Of a stretch of DNA of 64,000 nt, positions 36,941-52,236 are shown piece after piece. Both the position numbers and the translations under genes were made by a program. Position 1 is the first letter of the stretch, and each line of letters opens with the position of its first letter. The stretch is from Hydractinia symbiolongicarpus (taxonomy: Eukaryota > Cnidaria > Hydrozoa > Anthoathecata > Hydractiniidae). The notes under the pieces are model-generated. The model was given only the letters and a program-made list of their open reading frames with translations, was not told the DNA's origin and did not search any database. The stretch is from positions 29,551,501 through 29,615,500 of the forward strand of contig NC_079881.1 in the NCBI RefSeq assembly GCF_029227915.1, written 5' to 3'.

Positions 36941-39900
36941 CATAAACTACATTTCATTGACTTTCTAACGGTGCCAGTCCGTTTGAGATACAGCGGTTGC
37001 GTCACATATTCGTACCAACATGTGTTTAGCGATATTTTTCTGATATTACTAGGTTGCATCGACTTTAACAATGAAACGATTGACTGTGGGACTTAATTGA
37101 ACTAACTTTGGACTGTGACCTGATAAATGTGTAAAATAAGACAATTGGACTCTAAGAAATAACATTCTTCTTAATTTGACGGGATTGCCGGAACTCAGCG
37201 ATTACACTGGGCGCTGAGGTATCGCTTCATTTAAAAATTTAGATAAATAAGTCATTCTTTACTGTGAGACCAATCCTAGCCATTATTGCGCGCTGAAGAA
37301 ATATCAAAAGTTTCATAAACTACATTTCATTGACTTTCTAACGGTGCCAGTCCGTTTGAGTTACAACGGTTGGGTCACATATTCGCACCAACATGTATTT
37401 AGCGGTATTTGTTTTGATATTACTAGGTTGCATCGCTTTTAACAATGAAACGAATGACTGTGGGACTTAATTGAACTAACTTTGGACTGTGACCTAATAA
37501 ATGTGATAAATGAGAAAATTGGGCTCCAAGAAATTACATTCTTCTCAATTTGACATGATTGCCGGAACTCAGCGATTACACTGGGCGCTGTGGTAGCACT
37601 TCAATTAAAATCTTAGATTAATAAGTCATTTCTTACTATGGGACCAGTCCTAGCTGTTATCGCGCGCTGAAGAAATAGTGACAGTTTCAAAAACTACATT
37701 TCATTGACTTTCTAACGGTGTCAGTCCGTTTGAGTTACAACGGTTGGGTCACCTATTCGTACCAACATGTGTTTAGCGATATATTTCTGATATTACTAGG
37801 TTGCATCGCGTTTAACAATGAAACGATTGACTGTGGGACTTAATTGAACTAACTTTGGACTGTGACCTGATAAATGTAATAAATGAGACAATTGGACTCC
37901 AAGAAAAAACATTTTTCTTAATTTGACGTGATTGCCGGAACTCAGCGATTACACTGGGCGCTGTGGTAGCGCTTCATTTAAAAATTTAGATAAATAAGTC
38001 ATTTGTTACTGTGTGACCAATCCTAGCCGTTATCGCGCGCTGAAGAAATAGCAACAGTTTCAAAAACTACATTTTATTGACTTTCTAATGGTGTCAGTCC
38101 GTTTGAGTTACAACGATTGTGTCACTTATTCGTACCAACATGTATTTAGCGATATTTTTTTTTTGATATTACTAGGTTGCATCGCTTTTAACAATGAAAC
38201 GATTGACTGTGGGAGTTAACTGAACTGACTTTGGACTGTGACCTAATAAATGTGATAAATGAGAAAATTGAACTCCAAGAAATAACATTCTTCTCAATTT
38301 GATATGATTGCCGGAACTCAGCGATTACACTGGGCGCTGTGGTAGCACTTCATTTGAAAACTTAGATTAATAAGTAATTTTTTACTGTGGGACCAATCCT
38401 AGCCGTTATCGCGCGCTGACGAAATATCGACAGTTTCAAAAACTACATTTCATTGACTTTCTAACGGTATCAATCCACTTCAGTTAAAACGGTTGCGTCA
38501 CATATTCGTAGCAACATGTATTTAGCGATATTTTTCTAATATTACTAGGTTGCAGCTTTTAACAGTGAAACGATTGTCTGTGATACTAAATTGAACTGAT
38601 TTTGGAATGTGACCTTATAAATGTTATAAGTGAGACATGTGGACTCCAAGAAATAGCATTCTTCTTAATTTGAAATGATTGCCGGAACTCAGCGATTGCA
38701 CTGGGCGCTGTGGTAGCGCTTCATTTATGAACTTAGGTTAATAAGTCATTTTTAACTGTGGGACCAATCCTGGCCGTTATCGCGCGTTGAAGAAATAGCG
38801 ACAGTTTCAAAAACTACATTTCATTGACTTTCAAACGGTGTCAGTCCGTTTGAGTTACAACGGTTGGGTCACATACTCGTACCAACATGTATTTAGCGAT
38901 ATTTGTTTTGATATTACTAAGTTGTATCGCTTTTAACAGTGAAACGATTGCTGTGGGACTAAATTGAAGTAACTTTGGACTGTGACCTTATAAATGTTAT
39001 ATATGAGACAATTGGACTCTAAGAAATAACATTCTTCTTAATTTGACGTGATTGCCGGAACTTAACGATTACACTAGGCTCTGTGGTAGCGCTTCTTTTA
39101 GGATTTTAGATAAATAAGACATTCTCTACTGTGGGACCAATCCTAGCCGTTATCGCGCGCTGAAGAAATATCGACAGTTTCATAAACTACATTTCATTAA
39201 CTTTCTCACCGTGTCAGTCCGTTTGAGTTACAACGGTTGGGTCACATATTCCTACCAACATGTATTTAGCGATATTTGTTTTGATATTACTAGGTTGCAT
39301 CGCTTTTAACAATGAAACGAATGACTGTGGGACTTAATTGAACTAACTTTGGACTGTGACCTGGTAAATGTGATAAATAAGACAATTGGACTCCAAGAAA
39401 TAACATTCTTCTTAGTTCGACTTGATTGCCGGAACTCAGCGATTACACTGGGCGCTGTGGTAGCGCTTCATTTAAAAATCTAGATAAATAAGTCATTCTT
39501 TACTGTGGGACCAATCCTATCCGTTATCGCGCGCTGAAGAAATAGCGACAGTTTTAAAAACTACTTTTCATTGACTTTCTAACGGTGTCAGTCCGTTTGC
39601 GTTACAACAGTTGGGTCACATGCTCGTACCAAAATGTATTTAGCGATATTTGTTTTTATATTACTAGGTTGCACCGCTTTTAACAGTGAAACGATTGCTG
39701 TGGGACTAAATTGAACTGATTTTGGACTGTGACCTTATAAATGTGATAAATGAGACAATTGGACTCCAAGAAATAACATTCTTCTTAATTTGACGGCATT
39801 GCCGGAACTCAGCGATTACACTGGGCGCTGTGGTAGCGCTTCATTTAAAAATTTAGATAAATAAGTCATTTTTTACTGTGGGACCAATCCTAGCCGTTAT

Positions 39901-40671
39901 CGCGCGCTGAAGAACTATCGACAGTTTCATAAACTACATTTCATTGACTTTCTAACGGTGTCAGTCCGTTTGAGTTACAAAGGTTGAGTCACATATTCGT
40001 ACCAACAAGCATTTAGCGATATTTTTTTGATATTACTAAGTTGCATCGCTTTTAACAGTGAAACGATTGAATGTGGGACTTAATTGAACTAACTTTGGAC
40101 TGTGATCTGATGAATGTGATAAATGAGACAATTTGACTCCAAGAAATAACATTCTTCTTAATTTACCGTGATTGCCGGAGCTCAGCGATTACACTGGGCG
40201 CTGTGGTAGTGCTTCATTTAAACGTTTAGGTAAATAAGTCATTTTTTACTGTGGGACCAATCCTAGCCGTTATCGCGCGCTGAAGAAATAGCGACAGTTT
40301 TAAAAACTACATTTAATTGAGTTTCTAACGGTATCAATCCACTTCAGTTACAACGGTTGCGTCACATATTCGTACCAACATGTATTTAGCGATATTTTTC
40401 TCATATTACTAGGTTGCAGCTTTTAACAGTGAAACGATTGACTGTGGTACTTAATTGAACTGATTTTGGAATGTGACCTTATAAATGTTATAAGTGAGAC
40501 ATGTGGACTCCAAGAAATAGCATTCTTCCTAATTTGAAATGATTGCCGAAACTCAGCGATTGCACTGGGCGCTGTGGTAGCGCTTCATTTAAGAACTCAG
40601 ATGAATAAGTCATTTTTTACTGTTGGACCAATCCTGGCCGTTATCGCGCGCTGAAGAAATAGCGACAGTTT
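36941..40671. repeat. Mosaic satellite segment (10 monomers)
   Basis: 37,314-37,690 resembles the monomer near 31,340 (ATATCAAAAG, TTAGCGGTATT). 37,880-38,440 carries one more copy of the 749-bp dimer family (AGCAACAG, TCTAATGG, GCTGACG). 38,440-39,960 matches 24,630-26,150 at about 13,807 bp, as shown by CTTTCAAACGG at 25021/38828. The copies from 38,500 to 40,600 include several CAGTGAAACG variants with the TTATAAATG pair. No tandem higher-order unit is visible. Confidence 0.82.
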
Positions 40672-43600
40672 CAAAAACTACATTTCATTGACTTTCTAAC
40701 GGTGTCAGACCATTTGAGTTACAACGGTTGGGTCACCTATTTGTACCAACATGTGTTTAGCCATATTTTTCTGATCTTACTAGGTTGCATCGCTTTTAAG
40801 AATGAAACGATTGACTGTGGGACTTAATTGAACTAACTTTGGACTGTGACGTGATAAATGTGATAAATGAGACAATTGGACTCTAAGAAATAACATTCTC
40901 CTTAATTTGACGGGATTGCCGGAACTCAGCAATTACACTGGGCGCTGTGGTAGCGCTTCCTTTAAAAATTTAGATAAATAAGTCATTCTCTACTGTGGGA
41001 CCAATCCTAGCCATTATCGCGTGCTAAAGAAATATCGACAGTTTCATAAACTACATTTCAATGACTTTCTCACCGTGTCAGTCCGTTTGAGTTACAACGG
41101 TTGGGTCACATATTCGTACCAACATGTGTTTAGCGATATTTTTCTGATCTTACTAGGTTGCATCGCTTTTAACAATGAAACGAATGACTGTGGGACTTAA
41201 TTGAACTAACTTTGGACTGTGACCTGATAAATGTGATAAATGAGACAATTGGATTCTAAGAAATAACATTCTCCTTAGTTTGACGGGATTGCCGGAACTC
41301 AGCGATTACACTGGGTGCTGTGGTAGCGCTTCATTTAAAAATTTAGATAAATAAGTCATTCTTTACTGTGGGACCAATCCTATCCGTTATCGTGCACTGA
41401 AGAAATATCGACAGTTTCATAAACTACATTTCATTGACTTTCTAACCGTGTCAGTCCGTTTGAGTTACAACGGTTGGGTCACATATTCGTACCAACATGT
41501 GTTTAGTGATATTTTTCTGATCTTACTAGGTTGCATCGCTTTTACCAATGAAACGAATGACTGTGGGACTTAATTAAACTAACTTTTGACTGTGACCTGA
41601 TAAATGTGATAAATGAGACAATTGGACTCTAAGAAATAACATTCTCCTTAATTTGACGGGATTGCCGGAACTCAGCGATTACACTGGGCGCTGTGGTAGC
41701 GCTTCATTTAAAAATTTAGATAAATAAGTCATTCTTTACTGTGGGACCAATCCTATCCGTTATCGTGCGCTGAAGAAATATCGACAGTTTCATAAACTAA
41801 ATTTCATTGACTTTCTAACGGTGTCAGTCCGTTTGAGTTACAACGGTTGGGTCACATACTCGTACCAACATGTATTTAGCGATATTTTTCTGTTATTACT
41901 AGGTTGCATCGCTTTTAACAGTGAAACGATTGAATGTGGGACTTAATTGAACTAACTTTGGACTGTGACCTGATAAATGTGATAAATGGGACAATTGGAC
42001 TCCAAGAAATAACATTCTTCTTAATTTGACGGCATTGCCGGAACTCAGCGATTACACTGGGCGCTGTGGTAGCGCTTCATATAAAAATTTAGATAAATAA
42101 GTCATTCTTTACTGTGGGACCAATCCTATCCGTTATCGTGCACTGAAGAAATATCGACAGTTTCATAAACTACATTTCATTGACTTTCTAACGGTGTCAG
42201 TCCGTTTGAGTTACAACGGTTGGGTCACATACTCGTACCAACATGTATATAGCGATATTTTTCTGTTATTACTAGGTTGCATCGCTTTTAACAGTGAAAC
42301 GATTGAATGTGGGACTTAATTGAACTAACTTTGGACTGTGACCTGATAAATGTGATAAATCGGACAATTGGACTCCAAGAAATAACATTCTTCTTAATTT
42401 GACGGCATTGCCGGAACTCAGCGATTACACTGGGCGCTGTGGTAGCACTTCATTTAAAAATTTAGATAAATAAGTCATTCTTTACTGTGGGACCAATCCT
42501 AGCCGTTATCGCGCGCTGAAGAACTATCGACAGTTTCATAAACTACATTTCATTGACTTTCTAACGGTGTCAGTCCGTTTGAGTTACAACGGTTGGGTCA
42601 CCTATTCGTACCAACATGTGTTTAGCCATATTTTTCTCATATTACTAGGTTGCAGCTTTTAACAGTGAAACGATTGACTGTGGTACTTAATTGAACTAAC
42701 TTTGAACTGTGACCTGATAAATGTGATAAATGAGACAATTGGACTCTAAGAAATAACATTCTCCTTAATTTGACGGGATTGCCGGAACTCAGCGATTACA
42801 CTGGGCGCTGTGGTAGCGCTTCATTTAAAAATTTAGATAAATAAGTCATTCTTTACTGTGGGACCAATCCTATCCGTTATCGTGCACTGAAGAAATATCG
42901 ACAGTTTCATAAACTACATTTCATTGACTTTCTAACCGTGTCAGTCCGTTTGAGTTACAACGGTTGGGTCACATATTCGTACCAACATGTGTTTAGTGAT
43001 ATTTTTCTGATCTTACTAGGTTGCATCGCTTTTAACAATGAAACGAATGACTGTGGGACTTAATTGAACTAACTTTGGACTGTGACCTGATAAATGTGAT
43101 AAATGAGACAATTGGACTCTAAGAAATAACATTCTCCTTAATTTGACGGGATTGCCGGAACTCAGCGATTACACATTGGCGCTGTGGTAGCGCTTCATTT
43201 AAAAATTTAGATAAATAAGTCATTCTTTACTGTGGGACCAATCCTATCCGTTATCGTGCGCTGAAGAAATATCGACAGTTTCATAAACTAAATTTCATTG
43301 ACTTTCTAACGGTGTCAGTCCGTTTGAGTTACAACGGTTGGGTCACATACTCGTACCAACATGTATCTAGCGATATTTTTCTGTTATTACTAGGTTGCAT
43401 CGCTTTTAACAGTGAAACGATTGAATGTGGGACTTAATTGAACTAACTTTGGACTGTGACCTGATAAATGTGATAAATGGGACAATTGGACTCCAAGAAA
43501 TAACATTCTTCTTAATTTGACGGCATTGCCGCAACTCAGCGATTACACTGGGCGCTGTGGTAGCGCTTCATATAAAAATTTAGATAAATAAGTCATTCTT

Positions 43601-46600
43601 TACTGTGGGACCAATCCTATCCGTTATCGTGCACTGAAGAAATATCGACAGTTTCATAAACTACATTTCATTGACTTTCTAACGGTGTCAGTCCGTTTGA
43701 GTTACAACGGTTGGGTCACATACTCGTACCAACATGTATTTAGCGATATTTTTCTGTTATTACTAGTTTGCATCGCTTTTAACAGTGAAACGATTGAATG
43801 TGGGACTTAATTGAACTAACTTTGGACTGTGACCTGATCAATGTGATAAATGGGACAATTGGACTCCAAGAAATAACATTCTCCTTAATTTGACGGGATT
43901 GCCGGAACTCAGCGATTACACTGGGCGCTGTGGTAGCGCTTCATTTAAAAATTTAGATAAATAAGTCATTCTTTACTGCGGGACCAATCCTATCCGTTAT
44001 CGTACACTGAAGAAATATCGACAGTTTCATAAACTACATTTCATTGACTTTCTAACGGTGTCAGTCCGTTTGAGTTACAACGGTTGGGTCACATACTCGT
44101 ACCAACATGTATTTAGCGATATTTTTCTGTTATTACTAGGTTGCATCGCTTTTAACAGTGAAACGATTGAATGTGGGACTTAATTGAACTAACTTTGGAC
44201 TGTGACCTGATAAATGTGATAAATGGGACAATTGGACTCCAAGAAATAACATTCTTCTTAATTTGACGGCATTGCCGGAACTCAGCGATTACACTGGGCG
44301 CTGTGGTAGCGCTTCATTTAAAAATTTAGATAAATAAGTCACTCTTTACTGTGGGACCAATCCTAGCCGTTATCGCGCGCTGAAGAACTATCGACAGTTT
44401 CATAAACTACATTTCATTGACTTTCTAACGGTGTCAGTCCGTTTGAGTTACAACGGTTGAGTCACCTATTCGTACCAACATGTGCTTAGCCATATTTTTC
44501 TGATCTTACTAGGTTGCATCGCTTTTAACAATGAAACGAATGACTGTGGGACTTAATTGAACTAACTTTGGACTGTGACGTGATAAATGTGATAAATGAC
44601 ACAATTGGACTCTAAGAAATAACATTCTCCTTAATTTGACGGGATTGCCGGAACTCAGCGATTACACTGGGCGCTGTGGTAGCGCTTCATTTAAAAATTT
44701 AGATAAATAAGTCATTCTTTACTGTGGGACCAATCCTATCCGTTATCGTGCACTGAAGAAATATCGACAGTTTCATAAACTACATTTCATTGACTTTCTA
44801 ACCGTGTCAGTCCGTTTGAGTTACAACGGTTGGGTCACATATTCGTACCAACATGTGTTTAGTGATATTTTTCTGATCTTACTAGGTTGCATCGCTTTTA
44901 ACAATGAAACGAATGACTGTGGGACTTAATTGAACTAACTTTGGACTGTGACCTGATAAATGTGATAAATGAGACAATTGGACTCTAAGAAATAACATTC
45001 TCCTTAATTTGACGGGATTGCCGGAACTCAGCGATTACACATTGGCGCTGTGGTAGCGCTTCATTTAAAAATTTAGATAAATAAGTCATTCTTTACTGTG
45101 GGACCAATCCTATCCGTTATCGTGCGCTGAAGAAATATCGACAGTTTCATAAACTAAATTTCATTGACTTTCTAACGGTGTCAGTCCGTTTGAGTTACAA
45201 CGGTTGGGTCACATACTCGTACCAACATGTATTTAGCGATATTTTTCTGTTATTACTAGGTTGCATCGCTTTTAACAGTGAAACGATTGAATGTGGGACT
45301 TAATTGAACTAACTTTGGACTGTGACCTGATAAATGTGATAAATGGGACAATTGGACTCCAAGAAATAACATTCTTCTTAATTTGACGGCATTGCCGGAA
45401 CTCAGCGATTACACTGGGCGCTGTGGTAGCGCTTCATTTAAAAATTTAGATAAATAAGTCACTCTTTACTGTGGGACCAATTCTAGCCGTTATCGCGCGC
45501 TGAAGAACTATCGACAGTTTCATAAACTACATTTCATTGACTTTCTAACGGTGTCAGTCCGTTTGAGTTACAACGGTTGGGTCACCTATTCGTACCAACA
45601 TGTGCTTAGCCATATTTTTCTGATCTTACTAGGTTGCATCGCTTTTAACAATGAAACGAATGACTGTGGGACTTAATTGAACTAACTTTGGACTGTGACG
45701 TGATAAATGTGATAAATGAGACAATTGGACTCTAAGAAATAACATTCTCCTTAATTTGACGGGATTGCCGGAACTCAGCGATTACACTGGGCGCTGTGGT
45801 AGCGCTTCATTTAAAAATTTAGATAAATAAGTCATTTGTTACTGTGGGACCAATCCTATCCGTTATCGTGCACTGAAGAAATATCGACAGTTTCATAAAC
45901 TACATTTCATTGACTTTCTAACCGTGTCAGTCCGTTTGAGTTACAACGGTTGGGTCACATATTCGTACCAACATGTGTTTAGCGATATTTTTCTGATCTT
46001 ACTAGGTTGCATCGCTTTTAACAATGACACGAATGACTGTGGGACTTAATTGAACTAACTTTGGACTGTGACCTGATAAATGTGATAAATGAGACAATTG
46101 GACTCCAAGAAATAACATTCTCCTTAATTTGACGGGATTGCCGGAACTCAGCGATTACACTGGGCGCTGTGGTAGCGCTTCATTTAAAAATTTAGATAAA
46201 TAAGTCATTCTTTACTGTGGGACCAATCCTATCCGTTATCGTGCGCTGAAGAAGTATCGATAGTTTCATAAACTAAATTTCATTGACTTTCTAACGGTGT
46301 CAGTCCGTTTGAGTTACAACGGTTGGGTCACATACTCGTACCAACATGTATTTAGCGATATTTTTCTGATATTACTAGGTTGCATCGCTTTTAACAATGA
46401 AACGATTGAATGTGGGACTTAATTGAACTAACTTTGGACTGTGACCTGATAAATGTGATAAATGAGACAATTGGACTCTAAGAAATAACATTCTCCTTAA
46501 TTTGACGGGATTGCCGGAACTCAGCGATTACACTGGGCGCTGTGGTAGCGCTTCATTTAAAAATTTAGATAAATAAGCCATTTTTTACTGTGGGACCAAT

Positions 46601-48877
46601 CCTATCCGTTATCGTGCACTGAAGAAATATCGACAGTTTCATAAACTACATTTCATTGACTTTCTAACCGTGTCAGTCCGTTTGAGTTACAACGGTTGGG
46701 TCACATATTCGTACCAACATGTGTTTAGCGATATTTTTCTGATCTTACTAGGTTGCATCGCTTTTAACAATGACACGAATGACTGTGGGACTTAATTGAA
46801 CTAACTTTGGACTGTGACCTGATAAATGTGATAAATGAGACAATTGGACTCTAAGAAATAACATTCTCCTTAATTTGACGGGATTGCCGGAACTCAGCGA
46901 TTACACTGGGCGCTGTGGTAGCGCTTCATTTAAAAATTTAGATAAATAAGTCATTCTTTACTGTGGGACCAATCCTATCCGTTATCGTGCGCTGAAGAAA
47001 TATCGACAGTTTCATAAACTAAATTTCATTGACTTTCTAACAGTGTCAGTCCGTTTGAGTTACAACGGTTGGGTCACATACTCGTACCAACATGTATTTA
47101 GCGATATTTTTCTGTTATTACTAGGTTGCATAGCTTTTAACAGTGAAACGATTGAATGTGGGACTTAATTGAACTAACTTTGGACTGTGACCTGATAAAT
47201 GTGATATTTGGGACAATTGGACTCCAAGAAATAACATTCTTCTTAATTTGACGGCATTGCCGGAACTCAGCGATTACACTGGGCGCTGTGGTAGCGTTTC
47301 ATTTAAAAATTTAGATAAATAAGTCATTCTTTACTGTGGGACCAATCCTATTCGTTATCGTGCACTGAAGAAATATCGACAGTTTCATAAACTACATTTC
47401 ATTGACTTTCTAACGGCGTCAGTCCGTTTGAGTTACAACGGTTGGGTCACATACTCGTACCAACATGTATTTAGCGATATTTTTCTGTTATTACTAGGTT
47501 GCATCACTTTTAACAGTGAAACGATTGAATGTGGGACTTAATTGAACTAACTTTGGACTGTGACCTGATAAATGTGATAAATGGGACAATTGGACTCCAA
47601 GAAATAACATTTTTCTTAATTTGACGGCATTGCCGGAACTCAGCGATTACACTGGGCGCTGTGGTAGCGCTTCATTTAAAAATTTAGATAAATAAGTCAC
47701 TCTTTACTGTGGGACCAATCCTAGCCGTTATCGCGCGCTGAAGAACTATCGACAGTTTCATAAACTAAATTTCATTGACTTTCTAACGGTGTCAGTCCGT
47801 TTGAGTTACAACGGTTGGGTCACCTATTCGTACCAACATGTGTTTAGCCATATTTTTCTGATCTTACTAGGTTGCATCGCTTTTAACAATGAAGCGAATG
47901 ACTGTGGGACTTAATTGAACTAACTTTGGACTGTGACGTGATAAATGTGATAAATGGGACAATTGGACTCTAAGAAATAACATTCTCCTTAATTTGCCGG
48001 GATTGCCGGAAGTCAGCGATTACACTGGGCGCTGTGGTAGCGCTTCATTTAAAAATTTAGATAAATAAGTCATTCTTTACTGTGGGACCAATCCTATCCG
48101 TTATCGTGCGCTGAAGAAATATCGACAGTTTCATAAACTAAATTTCATTGACTTTCTAACGGTGTCAGTCCGTTTGAGTTACAACGGTTGGGTCACATAC
48201 TCGTACCAACATGTATTTAGCGATATTTTTCTGTTATTACTAGGTTGCATCGCTTTTAACAGTGAAACGATTGAATGTGGGACTTAATTGAACTAACTTT
48301 GGACTGTGACCTGATAAATGTGATAAATGGGACAATTGGACTCCAAGAAATAACATTCTTCTTAATTTGACGGCATTGCCGGAACTCAGCGATTACACTG
48401 GGCGCTGTGATAGCGCTTCATTTAAAAATTTAGATAAATAAGTCATTCTTTACTGTGGGACCAATCCTAGCCGTTATCGCGCGCTGAAGAACTATCAACA
48501 GTTTCATAAACTACATTTCATTGACTTTCTAACGGTGTCAGTCCGTTTGAGTTATAACGGTTGGGTCACCTATTCGTACCAACATGTGTTTGGCCATATT
48601 TTTCTGATCTTACTAGGTTGCATCGCTTTTAACAATGAAACGAATGACTGTGGGACTTAATTGAACTAACTTTGGACTGTGACGTGATAAATGTGATAAA
48701 TGAGACAATTGGACTCTAAGAAATAACATTCTCCTTAATTTGACGGGATTGCTGGAACTCAGCGATTACACTGGGCGCTGTGGTAGCGCTTCATTTAAAA
48801 ATTTAGATAAATAAGTCATTCTTTACTGTGGGACCAATCCTATCCGTTATCGTGCACTGAAGAAATATCGACAGTTT
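40672..48877. repeat. Variable P-Q-R(n) higher-order region (22 monomers)
   Basis: Three monomer types alternate. P has CACCTATTCG, TTAGCCATATT and GACGTGATAA. Q has CTAACCGTG and CTGATCTTAC. R has ACATACTCG, CTGTTATTAC, ACGATTGAATGTGG and ATGGGACAATTGG. From 41418 the order reads Q R R P, Q R R R P, Q R P, Q R-like, Q R R P, R P. The mark ACACATTGGC in Q at 43171 and 45037 shows an 1866-bp (five-monomer) duplication. TGTGCTTAGC in P at 44481 and 45601 shows an 1120-bp one. Nearly all monomers are exactly 373 bp. Confidence 0.87.
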
Positions 48878-51800
48878 CATAAACTACATTTCATTGACTT
48901 TCTAACGGTGTCAGTCCGTTTGAGTTACAAAGGTTGGGTCACATATTCGTACCAACAAGCATTTAGCGATATTTTTTTTGATATTACTAGGTTGCATCGC
49001 TTTTAACAATGAAACGAATGACTGTGGGACTTAATTGAACTGATTTTGGAATGTGACCTTATAAATGTTATAAGTGAGACATGTGGACTCCAAGAAATAG
49101 CATTCTTCTTAATTTGAAATGATTGCCGAAACTCAGCGATTGCACTGGGCGCTGTGGTAGCGCTTCATTTAAGAACTCAGATTAATAAGTCATTTTTTAC
49201 TGTGGGACCAATCCTGGCCGTTATCGCGCGATGAAGAAATAGCGACAGTTTTAAAAACTACATTTCATTGACTTTCTAACGGTGTCAGTCCGTTTGAGTT
49301 ACAACGGTTGGGTCACCTATTCGTACCAACATGTGTTTAGCCTTATTTTTCTGATCTTACTAGGTTGCATCGCTTTTAAGAATGAAACGATTGACTGTGG
49401 GACTTAATTGAACTAACTTTGGACTGTGACGTGATAAATGTGTTAAATGAGACAATTGGACTCTAAGAAATAACATTGTCCTTAATTTGACGGGATTGCC
49501 GGAACTCAGCAATTACACTGGGCGCTGTGGTAGCGCTTCATTTAAAAATTTAGATAAATAAGCCATTCTCTACTGTGGGACCAATCCTAGCCGTTATCGC
49601 GTGCTGAAGAAATATCGACAGTTTCATAAACTACATTTCATTGACCTTCTAACCGTGTCAGTCCGTTTGAGTTACAACGGTTGGGTCACACATTCGTACC
49701 AACATGTGTTTAGCGATATTTTTCTGATCTTACTAAGTTGCATCGCTTTTAACAATGAAACGAATGACTGTGGGACTTAATTGAAATAACTTTGGACTGT
49801 GACCTGATAAATGTGATAACTGAGACAATTGGACTCTAAGAAATAACATTCTCCTTAATTTGACGGGATTGCTGGAACTCAGCGATTACACTGGGCGCTG
49901 TGGTAGCGCTTCATTTAAAAATTTAGATAAATAAGTCATTCTTTACTGTGGGACCAATCCTAGCCGTTATCGCGCGCTGAAGAACTATCGACAGTTTCAT
50001 AAACTACATTTCATTGACTTTCTAACGGTGTCAGTCCGTTTGAGTTACAAAGGTTGGGTCACATATTCGTACCAACATGCATTTAGCGATATTTTTTTGA
50101 TATTACTAGGTTGCATCGCTTTTAACAATGAAACGAATGACTGTGGGACTTAATTGAACTGATTTTGGAATGTGACCTTATAAATGTTATAAGTGAGACA
50201 TGTGGACTGCAAGAAATAGCATTCTTCTTAATTTGAAATGATTGCCGAAACTCAGCGATTGCACTGGGCGCTGTGGTAGCGCTTCATTTAAGAACTCAGA
50301 TTAATAAGTCATTTTTTACTGTGGGACCAATCCTGGCCGTTATCGTGCGATGAAGAAATAGCGACAGTTTCAAAAACTACATTTCATTGACTTTCTAACG
50401 GTGTCAGTCCGTTTGAGTTACAACGGTTGGGTCACCTATTCGTACCAACATGTGTTTAGCCATATTTTTCTGATCTTACTAGGTTGCATCGCTTTTAAGA
50501 ATGAAACGATTGACTGTGGGATTTAATTGAACTAACTTTGGACTGTGACGTGATAAATGTGATAAATGAGACATTTGGACTCTAAGAAATAACATTCTCC
50601 TTAATTTGACGGGATTGCCGGAACTCAGCAATTACACTGGGCGCTGTGGTAGCGCTTCATTTAAAAATTTAGATAAATAAGTCATTCTCTACTGTGGGAC
50701 CAATCCTAGCCGTTATCGCGTGCTGAAGAAATATCGACAGTTTCATAAACTACATTTCATTGACTTTCTAACCGTGTCAGTCCGTTTGAGTTGCAACGGT
50801 TGGGTCACATATTCGCACCAACATGTTTTTAGCGATATTTGTTTTGATGTTACTAGGTTGCATCGCTTTTAACAATGAAACGAATGACTGTGGGACTTAA
50901 TTGAACTAACTTTGGACTGTGACCTGATAAATGTGATAACTGAGAAAATTGGACTCCAAGAAATAACATTCTTCTTAATTCGACTTGATTGCCGGAATTC
51001 AACGATTACACTGGGCGCTGTGGTAGCGCTTCATTTAAAAATTTAGATAAATAAGTCATTCTTTACTGTGGAACCAATCCTATCCGTTATCGTGCGCTGA
51101 AGAAATAGCGACAATTTTAAAAACTATATTTCATTGACTTTCTAACGGTGTCAGTCCGTTTGAGTTACAAAGGTTGGGTCACATATTCGTACCAACATGC
51201 ACTTAGCGATATTTTTTTGATATTACTAGGTTGCATCGCTTTTAACAATGAAACGAATGACTGTGGGACTTAATTGAACTGATTTTGGAATGTGACCTTA
51301 TAAATGTTATAAGTGAGACATGTGGACTGCAAGAAATAGCATTCTTCTTAATTTGAAATGATTGCCGAAACTCAGCGATTGCACTGGGCGCTGTGGTAGC
51401 GCTTCATTTAAGAACTCAGATTAATAAGTCATTTTTTACTGTGGGACCAATCCTGGCCGTTATCGCGCGATGAAGAAATAGCGACAGTTTCAAAAACTAC
51501 ATTTCATTGACTTTCTAACGGAGTCAGTCCGTTTGAGTTACAACGGTTGAGTCACCTATTCGTACCAACATGTGTTTAGCCATATTTTTCTGATCTTACT
51601 AGGTTGCATCGCTTTTAAGAATGAAACGATTGACTGTGGGACTTAATTGAACTAACTTTGGACTGTGACGTGATAAATGTGATAAATGAGACATTTTGAC
51701 TCTAAGAAATAACATTCTCCTTAATTTGACGGGATTGCCGAAACTCAGCAATTACACTGGGCGCTGTGGTAGCGCTTCATTTAAAATTTAGATAAATAAG

Positions 51801-52236
51801 TCATTCTCTACTGTGGGACCAATCCTAGCCGTTATGGCGTGCTGAAGAAATATCGACAGTTTCATAAACTACATTTCATTGGCTTTCTAACCGTGTCAGT
51901 CCGTTTGAGTTGCAACGGTTGGGTCACATATTCGCACCAACATGTTTTTAGCGATATTTGTTTTGATGTTACTAGGTTGCATCGCTTTTAACAATGAAAC
52001 GAATGACTGTGGGACTTAATTGAACTAACTTTGGACTGTGACCTGATAAATGTGATAACTGAGAAAATTGGACTCCAAGAAATAGCATTCTCCTTAATTT
52101 GACATGATTGCCTGAACTCAGCGATTACATTGGGCGCTGTGGTAGCGCTTCATTTAAGAATTAAGCTATAAAAAGTCATTTTTTTACTGTGGGGTTGATC
52201 CTTGCCCTTAGCGCGCTGAAGAAATAGCGACAGTTT
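48878..52236. repeat. 1119/1120-bp trimer, three tandem copies
   Basis: The units start at 48878, 49998 and 51118. Each begins with AAAGGTTGGGTCAC and GGAATGTGACC plus the TTATAAATG pair. A monomer with TTTTAAGAATGAAACG and a CACCTATTCG / CTGATCTTAC monomer follow. ATGTGGACT recurs at 49081, 50200 and 51320. The third unit changes type from about 52,080 into the AAGCTATAAAAAG variant, so it is incomplete as a copy. Confidence 0.88.
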
